NCBI GenBank assembly: GCA_021202275.1
Contig: JAJQDI010000005.1
Span: forward strand, 124,001 to 188,000
Direction of reading: 5' to 3'
Origin: Bacteroides sp.
GTDB lineage: Bacteria > Bacteroidota > Bacteroidia > Bacteroidales > Bacteroidaceae
DNA: 64,000 nucleotides
The notes beneath the pieces are model-generated. The model had not been told where the DNA came from. It saw only the letters and a program-made list of their open reading frames with translations, and searched no databases. Made by a program: the position numbers and the translations under genes. Positions 1 through 9,420 of this stretch are shown one piece after another (positions within the stretch are counted from its first letter, which is position 1; each line of letters begins with the position of its first letter).

Positions 1-51
1 GTACCCGGATTGGGAGATGCCGGTGATCTGGCTTACGGAGTAAAAGACTGA
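1..51 (+). CDS. upp: Uracil phosphoribosyltransferase, C-terminal fragment (partial at window edge)
   Basis: Reading frame 1 from the first base is open for 16 codons and ends in TGA at 49-51. The peptide VPGLGDAGDLAYGVKD matches the very end of uracil phosphoribosyltransferase, where PGLGDAGD is the conserved uracil-binding C-terminal segment. The enzyme makes UMP from uracil and PRPP in pyrimidine salvage. The rest of the gene lies outside the window. The hairpin at 147-178 could end its transcript. The identification rests on 16 residues only, but the motif is distinctive. Confidence 0.6.
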   Translation, partial: VPGLGDAGDLAYGVKD

Positions 52-146
52 GATCTCTTACCTGGGAGTTGACGTATAAATTTTGTAGTCTGTAAAAATA
101 CTTCTCTCTGACGGAAAGATAAAAAGATAAGCAGATCGGAAAAGAA

Positions 147-178
147 AAAGAGCGATACTCTCGGGAGCATCGCTCTTT
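147..178. terminator. Bidirectional terminator hairpin between upp and korB
   Basis: AAAGAGCGAT at 147-156 pairs with ATCGCTCTTT at 169-178, with a further short CTC/GAG pairing inside. On the - strand the stem is followed by a T-rich run, which suits the end of the korAB transcript. On the + strand it lies about 95 bases after the upp stop. Confidence 0.75.
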
Positions 179-197
179 GTAATATTTCATGTGGGGA

Positions 198-1208
198 TTA
201 TTTTACCTCCCAAACGTCATTTGTCATGAGAAGTTCCCGGAAGTTGTGATACTTAGCCTTGTTGCTCACTTCTTTGATCTGTTGTTGTACAGCCTCATCG
301 TAAGTCGGAGCTACCACATCGCGTATGATCCCCAGGGCGATAGGGAATTCCGGACCTTCCATCAGAGCAAGTTTTAATTGCAGGGTCGTGTCTTCACAAT
401 GGGCATTGTGTACAAGGATGTCTTTTTCTGTGACTCCGTTCTCCCCTAATTTCACGACTTTCAGTCCGAAACCTTCCTGCATCAGGCCGAGTTCGTTGTT
501 CTCACCGAACAGCATGGGTTGACCGTGTTTCAGATAGATCGCGTTTTTGTTGCGTCCTTCTTTGGTAGCTACCATGTCGTGGGTACCATCGTTGAAGATC
601 ACACAATTCTGAAGTATTTCAATTACTGAAGTACCTTTGTATCTGGCAGATGCCGTGAGTACTTCCACGGAGTTTGCTGCGTCTACTGCTACGCAACGCG
701 CGAAGAAACGTCCGCGTGCCCCGAAAGTAAGTTCGGCAGGACGGAAGGGATCTTCCACGGTTCCGTATGGAGAGGTCTTGCTGACGAATCCTCTTTCCGA
801 AGTGGGAGAGTACTGTCCTTTGGTGAGACCATAAATACGGTTGTTGAGCAGCAGGATGTTGATGTCTACGTTACGACGTATGGCATGGATGAAATGATTT
901 CCTCCGATAGCCAGACCATCTCCGTCGCCGGATACCTGCCAGACATCCAATTCGGGGTTGGCTACTTTTACTCCGGTGGCAATGGCAGCCGCGCGTCCGT
1001 GAATGGTATGAAATCCGTAAGTGTTCATGTAATAAGGGAGCCGCGACGAACATCCGATCCCTGAAATGACAGCGATCTCATGAGGCGGTTTGCCAATCTC
1101 GGCCAATGCTTTGTACAGAGAGCTCAGAAAAGCATGGTCGCCACAGCCAGGGCACCAACGTGCCTGACCGATCTTATAATCTTTTGCAGTATATATTGTT
1201 TCGTTCAT
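198..1208 (-). CDS. korB: 2-oxoacid:ferredoxin oxidoreductase, beta (TPP-binding) subunit
   Basis: Beta subunit of a CoA-dependent 2-oxoacid:ferredoxin oxidoreductase, most likely 2-oxoglutarate. It turns 2-oxoglutarate and CoA into succinyl-CoA, CO2 and reduced ferredoxin in the cytoplasm of anaerobes. The 336 residues carry CPGCGDH near residues 19-25, the GIGCSS stretch near 50, and the thiamine-diphosphate/Mg site GDGDG near 94 followed by an NN pair in ILLLNN. The start lies 3 bases after the korA stop, so the two are one operon and probably translationally coupled. Assignment to 2-oxoglutarate rather than another 2-oxoacid is inferred from subunit architecture (fused gamma-alpha plus short beta) and not proven by sequence. 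Confidence 0.88.
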   Translation of the reverse strand: MNETIYTAKDYKIGQARWCPGCGDHAFLSSLYKALAEIGKPPHEIAVISGIGCSSRLPYYMNTYGFHTIHGRAAAIATGVKVANPELDVWQVSGDGDGLAIGGNHFIHAIRRNVDINILLLNNRIYGLTKGQYSPTSERGFVSKTSPYGTVEDPFRPAELTFGARGRFFARCVAVDAANSVEVLTASARYKGTSVIEILQNCVIFNDGTHDMVATKEGRNKNAIYLKHGQPMLFGENNELGLMQEGFGLKVVKLGENGVTEKDILVHNAHCEDTTLQLKLALMEGPEFPIALGIIRDVVAPTYDEAVQQQIKEVSNKAKYHNFRELLMTNDVWEVK

Positions 1209-1211
1209 ATG

Positions 1212-3062
1212 TTAGTCCTCCAATAAGTTTGTGAATGCATCTACAAGTTCCTGGGTAACGAATGGCTGTCCGGTTACTTCGTTGTATTGAAGAAGGTTTA
1301 TACCGGGATTTTTCATCCGCAGGAATCCGGCGAACTGGCCCATGTTCTGTTCCGCTACTACCACCTTTTTGTATTTTCCAAGCAATTCGCCTGTGTTGCG
1401 GGGTAGGGGATGGATGTATTCAAAATGAGTAAGAGCAACCTTTTTACCCTCTTTTCGCATCTGTTCCATTGCTGAGTGCAGGTGTCCGTATGTTCCTCCC
1501 CACCCTACGATAAGCAATTCCGCGTCCGGATCTCCTTCTATCTGTTGTTCCGGGATGTAATTCGCGATTTTATCGACTTTGGCCTGACGGAGCAAAGTCA
1601 TCTTGTGGTGATTATCAGGCTCCGTAGAGATGATACCGGTCTCGCTGCTCTTTTCAAGACCTCCGATGCGGTGTGTGAAGTTCTCTGTTCCCGGGATAGC
1701 CCAGTAACGGGCTCCACTCAGTTCGTCGCGTTGGTAGGGAGTCCACGAACCTGCCATGTCCGGGGTAACATACGGAGGATTGATCTTCGGATACTGATCC
1801 AGATCGGGCAATTTCCAGGCTGCTGATCCATTTGCGATGAAAGCGTCTGTTAGTAATACAACCGGTGTCATGTGTTCCAGTGCTATTTTGGAAGACATAT
1901 ATGCCATCTCAAAGCAACTGCTGGGAGACTTAGCGGCGATCACCGGCATGGGGCTTTCGCCGTTTCTTCCGAAAAGCGCCTGTAGCAGGTCCGATTGTTC
2001 CGACTTGGTGGGTAGTCCTGTCGAAGGACCTCCCCGTTGTACATTCACAACTACCAACGGGAGTTCCGCGATCACTGCCAGGTTCATAGCCTCACTTTTG
2101 AGACATACTCCCGGGCCCGATGTGGTAGTAATCGCAAAATTACCGGCAAAAGCGGCTCCTACGGCGGAGGCACATCCCGCGATCTCGTCTTCGGCCTGTA
2201 CTGTTTTTACTCCCAGCGCTTTGTGTTTGGAGAGTTCCTGCAAAATGTCTGTGGCTGGGGTGATGGGATAGGAGCCCAGGTAAAGTGTCAGTCCGGCTTT
2301 TTCCGCAGCGGCAATGAATCCGTAAGCGGTAGCTTTATTGCCATTGATATCGGTATACAAGTCTTTTTCTTTGATACCTTTGCTTTCGATCTTATATGTA
2401 GAAACTGAGGCGTGCGTGTTTGCTCCGTAGTTGTATCCGTCATTCAGTACTTTGATATTGGCTTCCGCTATAATGGGTTTCTTTGCGAACTTCTCTTTAA
2501 GCATCTCTTCCGCTGCGGAAAGAGGGCGATTGAAAAGCCAGCATACCAGACCTACGGCAAACATATTTTTGCAACGGAGCATGCCTTTGTTGTCCAGGCC
2601 GGAATCTTTCAGGCTCTCTTTGCACATGGAAGAAATAGGAACTTCCAGGATTTCATTCCGTATGCCTAACTCTTCAAAGGGGTTTTCTGTAACAAACTGA
2701 GCTTTTTCCAGATCTTTCTTTGTGAATGAATCCAAATCAATAAGTATAATAGCCTCAGGTTTACAAAATTTATATTGAGTCTTCAGGGCAGCCGGATTCA
2801 TGGCTACCAATACATCACATTGATCACCTGGTGTGAATACCTTATCCGCGCCGATATGTACCTGAAAACCCGATACACCGGTTAGTGATCCTTGCGGGGC
2901 ACGGATGTCGGCGGGATAATCCGGAAACGTACAGATGTCGTTCCCGATCGCGGCCGACACGTTTGAGAATATATTTCCGGCCAGCTGCATACCGTCGCCG
3001 GAGTCGCCCGAAAAGCGGACAACTACTCTTTCCAATTCTTTTACCATCATTTCCTCTGCCAT
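1212..3062 (-). CDS. korA: 2-oxoacid:ferredoxin oxidoreductase, fused gamma-alpha subunit
   Basis: Partner of the korB product. At 616 residues it is the fused form: an N-terminal gamma domain (RFSGDSGDGMQLAGN near residues 16-30) and, from about residue 235, the alpha (pyrimidine-binding) domain with YPITPATDIL and TTTSGPG. The C-terminal part is the transketolase-C-like domain (LLIVGWGGTYG). The enzyme feeds the reductive branch or the oxidative step around succinyl-CoA and produces reduced ferredoxin. It is the first gene of the korAB operon. About 500 bases without a gene separate it from tRNA-Arg upstream, and I could not find a convincing promoter there. Confidence 0.88.
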   Translation of the reverse strand: MAEEMMVKELERVVVRFSGDSGDGMQLAGNIFSNVSAAIGNDICTFPDYPADIRAPQGSLTGVSGFQVHIGADKVFTPGDQCDVLVAMNPAALKTQYKFCKPEAIILIDLDSFTKKDLEKAQFVTENPFEELGIRNEILEVPISSMCKESLKDSGLDNKGMLRCKNMFAVGLVCWLFNRPLSAAEEMLKEKFAKKPIIAEANIKVLNDGYNYGANTHASVSTYKIESKGIKEKDLYTDINGNKATAYGFIAAAEKAGLTLYLGSYPITPATDILQELSKHKALGVKTVQAEDEIAGCASAVGAAFAGNFAITTTSGPGVCLKSEAMNLAVIAELPLVVVNVQRGGPSTGLPTKSEQSDLLQALFGRNGESPMPVIAAKSPSSCFEMAYMSSKIALEHMTPVVLLTDAFIANGSAAWKLPDLDQYPKINPPYVTPDMAGSWTPYQRDELSGARYWAIPGTENFTHRIGGLEKSSETGIISTEPDNHHKMTLLRQAKVDKIANYIPEQQIEGDPDAELLIVGWGGTYGHLHSAMEQMRKEGKKVALTHFEYIHPLPRNTGELLGKYKKVVVAEQNMGQFAGFLRMKNPGINLLQYNEVTGQPFVTQELVDAFTNLLED

Positions 3063-3428
3063 AACTCTATCTTTAATAGGGGGATTTACAAATCGTATGT
3101 TTGAAGTGGTACAAAGGTCGTAAAGTTGACCGACTTAACAAAATCTTTTTGTATTTATCTGTCATTTCTATGGGTATGGTTTCTGAAATTTATAATTTTA
3201 TTGTGTAAAAGGGCTCTTTCTGGTTATATGTGACGCTAAATAAGTGAATAACTATATATTTTGATAGTTTGAACTTTGAATTAAGAGCCTGTCTGTCGGA
3301 GAAGATCAATCGGATATATTGCGGTATCCGTAACCTGAATGAAAGGATGTTTTTGTAAAATTTATTTCATAAATCTGTATTTTCCGGTTTCATAGAATGC
3401 GATCCGGTAGATAAAATGTAAAACGAAG
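3063..3428. other. Intergenic region upstream of korA
   Basis: AT-rich, no plausible gene on either strand. It must hold the korA promoter on the - strand, but I see no good TAnnTTTG match there. A small dyad, ACAAAA/TTTTGT, lies near 3139-3153. Confidence 0.4.
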
Positions 3429-3460
3429 TTTGGTCTAATTGCCGGAATGCTTTATCTTTG
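3429..3460 (+). promoter_or_regulatory. Bacteroidales-type promoter for tRNA-Arg
   Basis: TTTG at 3429-3432, a 20-base spacer and TATCTTTG at 3453-3460 match the Bacteroidales -33/-7 pattern TTTG-N19-21-TAnnTTTG. Transcription would begin near 3467, about 90 bases before the tRNA. A second -7-like TATTTTTG at 3499-3506 lacks a good -33 element. Confidence 0.6.
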
Positions 3461-3557
3461 TGACTGCTTAAAAGGCAAGTCTGTTTTATGTATGGAGGTA
3501 TTTTTGTTGATAAACATACTTTAAATTTCTTCGATCAGCTTGTTCTTTTATTGGTAA

Positions 3558-3629
3558 GCCCCTGTAGTTCAACGGATAGAACGGAAGTTTCCTAAACTTT
3601 AAATATGGGTTCGATTCCCGTCGGGGGTA
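3558..3629 (+). tRNA. tRNA-Arg(CCU)
   Basis: All arms fold. Acceptor 3558-3564 pairs with 3622-3628 (first pair is G-U), discriminator A3629. D stem GTTC/GAAC is 3567-3570/3579-3582. The anticodon stem is 3584-3588/3596-3600 around loop TTCCTAA, with anticodon CCT at 3591-3593. The T arm is 3605-3609/3617-3621 around TTCGATT. CCA is not encoded. It reads the arginine codon AGG. A strong terminator follows at once, so the tRNA is a single-gene transcript. Confidence 0.93.
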
Positions 3630-3633
3630 CTGG

Positions 3634-3670
3634 AAGCGGCAGTGAACTCACTGCCGCTTTTGTTTTTTGC
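3634..3670 (+). terminator. Terminator of tRNA-Arg
   Basis: An 11-bp perfect stem, AAGCGGCAGTG at 3634-3644 and CACTGCCGCTT at 3649-3659, with loop AACT and a following T-rich tract. It begins five bases after the tRNA. Confidence 0.9.
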
Positions 3671-3745
3671 ACAACCTGCTACCTCCAAATGTGGCGACGA
3701 ATATGTGTGAATAAGGAGTGGAAATGATTACAAGTATCTCTTGTC

Positions 3746-3793
3746 ATCACCCACATATAGTGAAGCAAATATGCTTCTCTACATGTGGGTGAT
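3746..3793. repeat. 48-nt imperfect hairpin between tRNA-Arg and secDF
   Basis: ATCACCCACAT at 3746-3756 pairs with ATGTGGGTGAT at 3783-3793. Inside, TAG pairs with CTA and GAAGCA with TGCTTC around an AATA loop, leaving two small mismatched bulges, about 20 pairs in all. There is no T tract, and separate terminators stand on both sides, so it is not needed to end either neighbour. It may be a REP-like palindromic element or a small structured RNA. Confidence 0.6.
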
Positions 3794-3901
3794 CTCATTT
3801 TGTATTTTCAATTGGGATTAGCTTTGTTGACTGTTGATTGGCTTCGTCCATCATTGGTCCGTAAATTGTCCGATTGTAAATCCCTTGATTTGTTTCTATA
3901 C

Positions 3902-3940
3902 AAAAAGTCCCTCGTTGTTTCAATAACGAGGGACTTTTTT
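3902..3940. terminator. Terminator downstream of secDF (symmetrical)
   Basis: AAAAAGTCCCTCGTT at 3902-3916 pairs with AACGAGGGACTTTTT at 3925-3939, with A and T runs on both sides. It works in either direction and lies 19 bases after the secDF stop on the - strand. Confidence 0.88.
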
Positions 3941-3958
3941 ATTATAATAATAGACTAT

Positions 3959-6900
3959 TTACTCTTCAGTCTTGGGCTCTTCATTCTTATTCTTAAGTAT
4001 CATGTATGCGATAGGAGAAGCAACGAAAAGAGAAGAAAGTGTACCAAATACCACCCCAAGTATCATCGCGAACGAGAAGCTGCGGATCGAATCACCACCC
4101 AGGATGAAGATACACAACAATACCAGCAATGTACTCAATGAAGTATTGATCGTACGTGTCAGCGTGGTGTTCAATGAGTCGTTGAACAGTTGTTTCTTAT
4201 TGCGTTTCGGGTATAATCCGAAGAACTCACGGATACGGTCGAAGATCACCACTTTATCATTGATCGAATATCCGATAGCAGTCAGGATAGCTCCGATGAA
4301 CGTCTGGTCTATTTCCAGAGAGAAAGGCATCCATCCCCAGCAGAGTGAGTAAACCCCTAAGATCAACAACGTATCACTGGCAAGCGCAGCAACCGAACCT
4401 ACACTATAGGCAATGTTGCGGAAGCGCAGCAGAATGTACAGACCGATAGCTATCAGTGCGAACAATACCGACCAGATGGCTGAGGTTTTGATATCATCCG
4501 CTATACTGGGTCCTACTTTCTGTGAGCTAACGATGCTACCGCCTGTGTGGTTGTCGCGGTCTATAAATGTTTCAAGGGTAATGTTTTCAGTCAACAGAGG
4601 TTTCAGTTTATCGTACAGATAAGCTTCGATCTCAGAATCCACATTGTTACCGCTTTCGTTGATGCGATAGTTGGTACTGATACGTACAGTTCGTTTGTCG
4701 GTTCCGATAGCCAAAACACTGACGTTAGCATCACCAAACGCACCTGTTAATAAATCACGAACCTGATCTGTCTCTACCGGATTTACAAATTGTACTTTGT
4801 AATTACGTCCACCCGTAAAGTCAATACCCTGGCTCAAACCTCTTACGGCAAGTGATCCTATGGAGATCAGCAGAGCTACTCCTACGACGATAAGGGCTTT
4901 CTTGCTGTTACCTATGAAATTGAAATGAGGATTCTTGAACAGGTTCTTGGAAACCGGCGACGTAAAGGTCAGGTTGAGCAGTTTGTCTTTATTGAGGAAG
5001 TGCTCATACACTATACGTGTCATGAATACCGCGGTAAAGAAAGATACAGCAATACCAATGATCAGCGTCGTGGCAAATCCACGGATCGGACCTGTACCGA
5101 ACCAGAACAGGATGATACCTGTAATGATAGAAGTAAGGTTCGAGTCAAAGATCGCGGAGAAAGCGTTTGAATATCCGTCGGCCAGCGCTTTCTTGATGCC
5201 TTTGCCACTGCGGAGTTCTTCTTTGATACGTTCGTAGATAAGTACGTTCGCATCGACAGCCATACCCAGTGCCAGTACCATACCGGCAATTCCGGCCAGT
5301 GTGAGTGCTGCCTGGAAAGAGGCCAGGATACCTAACGTAAAAAAGAAGTTAAGTACCAGCGCGCAGTTGGCTATCATACCCGGTATGATGCCGTAGATCA
5401 CACACATATAAACCATGAGGAGGATCAATGCCACTACGAAAGAGTAGAAGCCGGATTTGATGGATTCCTGACCCAGAGAAGGGCCGATGATATCTTCCTG
5501 TACAATGTTGGCCGGAGCCGGCATCTTACCGGACTTCAATACGTTCGCAAGGTCTTTGGTCTGTTCCGGAGTGAAGCTACCCGTGATCTGTGAACGTCCA
5601 CCGGTAATCTCACCTTGTACATTGGGAGCAGAGTATACATAATTATCCAATACAATAGCAATGGATCTGTTGACATTCTGTTTGGTCAGTTGGGCCCAGC
5701 GACGCGCACCGTCGTTGTTCATCACCATACCTACCGAAGGGCGTCCGTATTGGTCGTATTCATTGTTCGCGTCTACGATCACATCTCCTTCCAGAGGAGC
5801 TTTGCCGTTACGTTCAGTAGATTTGATCGTATAAAGTTCAAAATACTGACCTTTGGGGAATTGCGGGTTGTCGGTAGGAGCCACTCCCCATTTCAGACGC
5901 AGGTCTCTGGGAAGTTCGTTCGCAACTTCTGATGTAGCCAGAAGTCGGTTTACCTCAGCTGTGTCTCTGTAGTGTACATAGGCTACAACAGGCCCCTGCG
6001 AGTTGTTGAAATACATCAGAGAAAGAAGTGGATTTTGTCTGCGGGCAAGTTCGCGATCTGCCTCCGTAGAAACAGTAGCTGTACCTTCTCCTCTCAATAC
6101 AGCGGCAAGGCTATCTGCGAGACTTGTGCCTTCTGTCTGAACTGTAGGTTCGGTGGCTTGTACTTCTGTGGTTTCCTCTGTGGTATTGTCTTCCAGAGAC
6201 ATTGTCTGGCGAAGGCGCGCATCTGCCATTTGCAGATAAGGAGCGATCTCACTCGCGTGGTAAGTTTCCCAGAACTCCAGGTTGGCAGATCCCTGCAACA
6301 GCTTTCTCACACGTTCGGGTTCTTTGATACCCGGCAACTCTACCATGATACGTCCCATGCGGTCTTCCAGACTCTGAATGTTTGGCTGAACCACACCGAA
6401 ACGGTCGATACGGGTACGAAGTACGTTATAGGAATTGTCGATAGCGGCTTTCACCTCTGCACGCAATACTTTTTCTACATCGGAATCCGAACTTTTCTGA
6501 TTTACTTTGTCTTTGAGCTGTTGCGTTGCGAAAATTTCAGATAGTCTGCTGTCGGGGCCAGCCAGACGACGGTATTCCCGGATAAACACAGTGATAAAGT
6601 CATCCTGACTATTTTGAACCAGCGTGCTTGCGTTGGCTATGGCTTCATTGAAAGCAGGGTCAGGCTTGTTGTCTGCCAATACCTTGATGATATCCGGAAT
6701 AGATACCTCCAGGATCACATTCATCCCACCTTTGAGGTCGAGACCCAGTCCAATTTCCATTTCGCGTGCCTGTCTGAGCGTATAAATACCCAACCAGACT
6801 TTCTCGTTAGAGAGAGAGTCCAGGTATTCCTGTTCCAGTTTCGAGTCTCCCTTGGCATAGTCCCGAGCTTTACCATTGTAGTAGCTGGTCACTGCGGTAA

Positions 6901-6970
6901 AGGATAGATAAAACAAGCAAACCAGGGTGAGTAATATCGCAAAAACTTTTACAAATCCTTTGTTTTGCAT
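3959..6970 (-). CDS. secDF: Protein translocase subunit SecDF (fused)
   Basis: Inner-membrane RND-type protein that uses proton flow to help the SecYEG channel complete export. At 1003 residues SecD and SecF are joined in one chain, the normal form in Bacteroidota. An N-terminal membrane helix (about 8-28) is followed by LDLKGG near residue 77, the periplasmic P1 region with a low-complexity Thr/Glu insert near 250-280, and SecD helices including GMVLALGMAVDANVLIYERI. The SecF half has a second DFTGG-type motif (GIDFTGGRNYKVQF) and the helix with AIGYSINDKVVIFDRIREF. The C-terminal tail is charged. It is transcribed alone, between a promoter near 7029 and the terminator at 3902-3940. Confidence 0.95.
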   Translation of the reverse strand: MQNKGFVKVFAILLTLVCLFYLSFTAVTSYYNGKARDYAKGDSKLEQEYLDSLSNEKVWLGIYTLRQAREMEIGLGLDLKGGMNVILEVSIPDIIKVLADNKPDPAFNEAIANASTLVQNSQDDFITVFIREYRRLAGPDSRLSEIFATQQLKDKVNQKSSDSDVEKVLRAEVKAAIDNSYNVLRTRIDRFGVVQPNIQSLEDRMGRIMVELPGIKEPERVRKLLQGSANLEFWETYHASEIAPYLQMADARLRQTMSLEDNTTEETTEVQATEPTVQTEGTSLADSLAAVLRGEGTATVSTEADRELARRQNPLLSLMYFNNSQGPVVAYVHYRDTAEVNRLLATSEVANELPRDLRLKWGVAPTDNPQFPKGQYFELYTIKSTERNGKAPLEGDVIVDANNEYDQYGRPSVGMVMNNDGARRWAQLTKQNVNRSIAIVLDNYVYSAPNVQGEITGGRSQITGSFTPEQTKDLANVLKSGKMPAPANIVQEDIIGPSLGQESIKSGFYSFVVALILLMVYMCVIYGIIPGMIANCALVLNFFFTLGILASFQAALTLAGIAGMVLALGMAVDANVLIYERIKEELRSGKGIKKALADGYSNAFSAIFDSNLTSIITGIILFWFGTGPIRGFATTLIIGIAVSFFTAVFMTRIVYEHFLNKDKLLNLTFTSPVSKNLFKNPHFNFIGNSKKALIVVGVALLISIGSLAVRGLSQGIDFTGGRNYKVQFVNPVETDQVRDLLTGAFGDANVSVLAIGTDKRTVRISTNYRINESGNNVDSEIEAYLYDKLKPLLTENITLETFIDRDNHTGGSIVSSQKVGPSIADDIKTSAIWSVLFALIAIGLYILLRFRNIAYSVGSVAALASDTLLILGVYSLCWGWMPFSLEIDQTFIGAILTAIGYSINDKVVIFDRIREFFGLYPKRNKKQLFNDSLNTTLTRTINTSLSTLLVLLCIFILGGDSIRSFSFAMILGVVFGTLSSLFVASPIAYMILKNKNEEPKTEE

Positions 6971-7199
6971 TTTACTTTAAATTTATATTGTTTGTTTTTA
7001 ATTAGATTAATGTGTGTATACAGGGCTGCAAATATAGCTTTTTTTTCACATTCCGAGGCAATTGCGAATCAAATATTTGACACTTTGTTCTAAATTCCGG
7101 TTACAGGGAGTATGCAGAGCAGAGGTAACAAGCAGTAACTGGTTGATAATAATGGTTTCCGCTTACATAAATCGGTACGGATGAGGCCTCAGTATGTAG
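6971..7199. other. Intergenic region secDF / M3 peptidase
   Basis: Holds the likely secDF promoter (7029-7061) and then the downstream part of the M3 peptidase transcript. No gene is visible. Confidence 0.5.
7029..7061 (-). promoter_or_regulatory. Probable promoter of secDF
   Basis: On the - strand TATATTTG (7036-7029) is a full match to the Bacteroidales -7 element, with TTG (7061-7059) 22 bases upstream as a weak -33 element. The inferred 5' leader is roughly 50 bases. Confidence 0.5.
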
Positions 7200-7232
7200 C
7201 TGCACCGGAACTTTCTGTCAATTCCGGTGCAG
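7200..7232 (-). terminator. Hairpin after the M3 peptidase gene
   Basis: CTGCACCGGAA at 7200-7210 pairs perfectly with TTCCGGTGCAG at 7222-7232 about 45 bases after the stop. The T run is poor, so it may act as an mRNA 3' end stabiliser or as a weak terminator. Confidence 0.5.
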
Positions 7233-7276
7233 TTGTGGAGGGATATAATAAAAGAGGTATATCTGTAGAGGGGATG

Positions 7277-9358
7277 TTACTTCATTCCCCGGTTTTTCAG
7301 CATGGCATCCAACTGTGGTTCACTTCCGCGGAAGTTACGGTAGAGTACCATGGGATCTTCGCTATCGCCCTTTTCCAATACATTGCGCCGGAAGAGTTCG
7401 GCTGTTTCTTTATCGAAAATATCTTTTTCCTTGAATGCTTCAAACGCGTCTGCATCCAGCACATTGGCCCACAGATAACTGTAATATCCGGCCGCATACC
7501 CTCCGACGATGTGGTTGAAGTAAGGCAGGCTATACCGGGGAGCGATCTGAGGGATCAGTCCCAGCGCTTCGGTTCTTTCTTTTTCAAACTGCACAATGTC
7601 CAGATCATTCATTTCTGTCAGGTTGTGCAGGTCCATGTCCAGAATAGCTGCCGCCAGCAGTTCGGTGGTCATGAATCCCTGGTTGAAAGTCTTCTGACGG
7701 AGTAGTTTTTCGATCAGTTCATCCGGCATCGGTTCTCCGGTCTGGTAATGACGGGCGTACATTTTCAGCACTACAGGTTCTGTAGCCCAATGTTCCATGA
7801 TCTGAGAAGGAAGTTCTACAAAATCACGTGCCACCCGGGTACCCGATACTCCTTCGTAGTTGCACTTGGTCAGCAGTCCGTGCAGTCCGTGTCCGAATTC
7901 ATGGAAAAGAGTTTCTACTTCATCCAGGGTCAGCAGAGAAGGCATATCACCGACAGGTTTGGTGAAATTACCCACATTGCATACCAACGGACGTATGTCT
8001 CCTTTCTGACTGCGGTAGCTGCTCATCCAGGCTCCCCCTTTCTTCCCGGCTCTGGGGAAGTAATCTACATAGAATATTCCCAGTTGGGAACCATCGGCAT
8101 CTTTCACTTCGAAAACGTCTACATCCGGATGGTATACCGGAATATTCCGCAGAGGGGTCAGTGCGATGCCATACAACTTCTGTGCTACTTCAAAGGCTCC
8201 GTCCTGTACGTTCTCCAGTTTGAAATAGGGTTTGATCTCCTCTTCGTCCAGATCGTATTTCTCTTTGCGCAGTTTTTCCGTGTAGTACCACCAGTCCCAG
8301 CCTTCCAGTTTTTCGCCTTTTCCTTCTTTGTCCATCATCTTCTGCAATTCAGCCGCTTCTCCTTTGGCCTTGGGCAGGGAGTAGCTCCAGAGATTGTGAA
8401 GGAAATCCATGACTGTTTCCGGGTTTTTTGCCATGGTGCGGTCCAGGGTGAAACCGGAGAAGTTATCGTATCCCAGGAGTTTCGCTTTTTCCAGACGCAG
8501 TTTCGCGATGGAAGCAATGATCTCTTTGTTGTCATTCTCATCGTTGTTGTTGCCCTTGTTGATATAAGCTGTATATACCTTCTCACGCAGGGCGCGGTTG
8601 TCTGCATATTGCAGCAGCGGCAGGCGGCTGGGGTTGTGCAGGGTAAAGAGCCATTTGCCTTCTTCACCGGCTTCTTTCGCTTCAGCGGCAGCACTTTCGC
8701 GGAACCATTCCGGCAGGCCCGACAGGTCTGCTTCGTTGTCTACAAAAAGTTTGAAGGAATTGTTCTCATTCAGCAGGTTGTTACTGAAGCGGATCCCCAA
8801 AGTAGACAATTCTTTATTGATTTCCCGCAGACGTGCCTGGCTGGCTTCGTCCAATGCAGCTCCTGAACGTACAAATCCCTGATAGGTCTTATCCAGCAGA
8901 CGTTCCTGTTCGGTGGTCAGGCCGAGAGAGGCTTTGGTATCGTATACACTCTTTACTTTCCGGAACAGTTCCTTATTCAGGTAGATGTTGTCTCCGTGTT
9001 CGGAAAGCTCAGGCGCCAGCTTCATAAAAAGTGCTGTCAGTTCATCGGTTGTTTCTGCGCTGGTCATATTGTAAAATACACCACTCACCCGGTTCAGTGT
9101 CGGAGAGCTTTCGTCCAATGCCACGATTACGTTGTCAAAGGTGGGCTCTTCGGTGTTTTCGATCAGTTCCCGGATGAGGTTGTTCTGTTCTTCCATTCCT
9201 TTCCGGAAAGCCGGTTCATAGTGTTCCAGTCTGATCTTGTCGAAAGGGGGTACACCGTTTGGTGTTTTAAACTCCGCAAAGAACGGGTTGTTCTCTGTCC
9301 GGGTAGTACATGCAGTGATCATACATGTGATTGTTAGGATAAATACTACTTTTTTCAT
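7277..9358 (-). CDS. dcp: M3-family peptidyl-dipeptidase, lipoprotein
   Basis: Zinc metallopeptidase of family M3 (Dcp/oligopeptidase A type), which cleaves dipeptides from peptide C-termini. The zinc motif HEFGH lies near residue 486 within LFHEFGHGLHGLL. The frame stays open further upstream (to 9442), but that stretch overlaps the preceding gene and does not look like protein. The start at 9358 gives MKKVVFILTITCMITAC, a lipoprotein signal with lipobox ITAC, so the enzyme is probably exported and membrane-anchored rather than cytoplasmic as in E. coli. An ATG two codons earlier (9364) is possible. It is the last gene of the run rhomboid-rhomboid-EEP-M3; 62 bases separate it from the preceding stop. 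Confidence 0.87.
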   Translation of the reverse strand: MKKVVFILTITCMITACTTRTENNPFFAEFKTPNGVPPFDKIRLEHYEPAFRKGMEEQNNLIRELIENTEEPTFDNVIVALDESSPTLNRVSGVFYNMTSAETTDELTALFMKLAPELSEHGDNIYLNKELFRKVKSVYDTKASLGLTTEQERLLDKTYQGFVRSGAALDEASQARLREINKELSTLGIRFSNNLLNENNSFKLFVDNEADLSGLPEWFRESAAAEAKEAGEEGKWLFTLHNPSRLPLLQYADNRALREKVYTAYINKGNNNDENDNKEIIASIAKLRLEKAKLLGYDNFSGFTLDRTMAKNPETVMDFLHNLWSYSLPKAKGEAAELQKMMDKEGKGEKLEGWDWWYYTEKLRKEKYDLDEEEIKPYFKLENVQDGAFEVAQKLYGIALTPLRNIPVYHPDVDVFEVKDADGSQLGIFYVDYFPRAGKKGGAWMSSYRSQKGDIRPLVCNVGNFTKPVGDMPSLLTLDEVETLFHEFGHGLHGLLTKCNYEGVSGTRVARDFVELPSQIMEHWATEPVVLKMYARHYQTGEPMPDELIEKLLRQKTFNQGFMTTELLAAAILDMDLHNLTEMNDLDIVQFEKERTEALGLIPQIAPRYSLPYFNHIVGGYAAGYYSYLWANVLDADAFEAFKEKDIFDKETAELFRRNVLEKGDSEDPMVLYRNFRGSEPQLDAMLKNRGMK

Positions 9359-9420
9359 TGTCATCTTATATGTGTTTTTTTCATTGTTGGTCTGTATATT
9401 CCCGGTAGTATGTGCTACCT

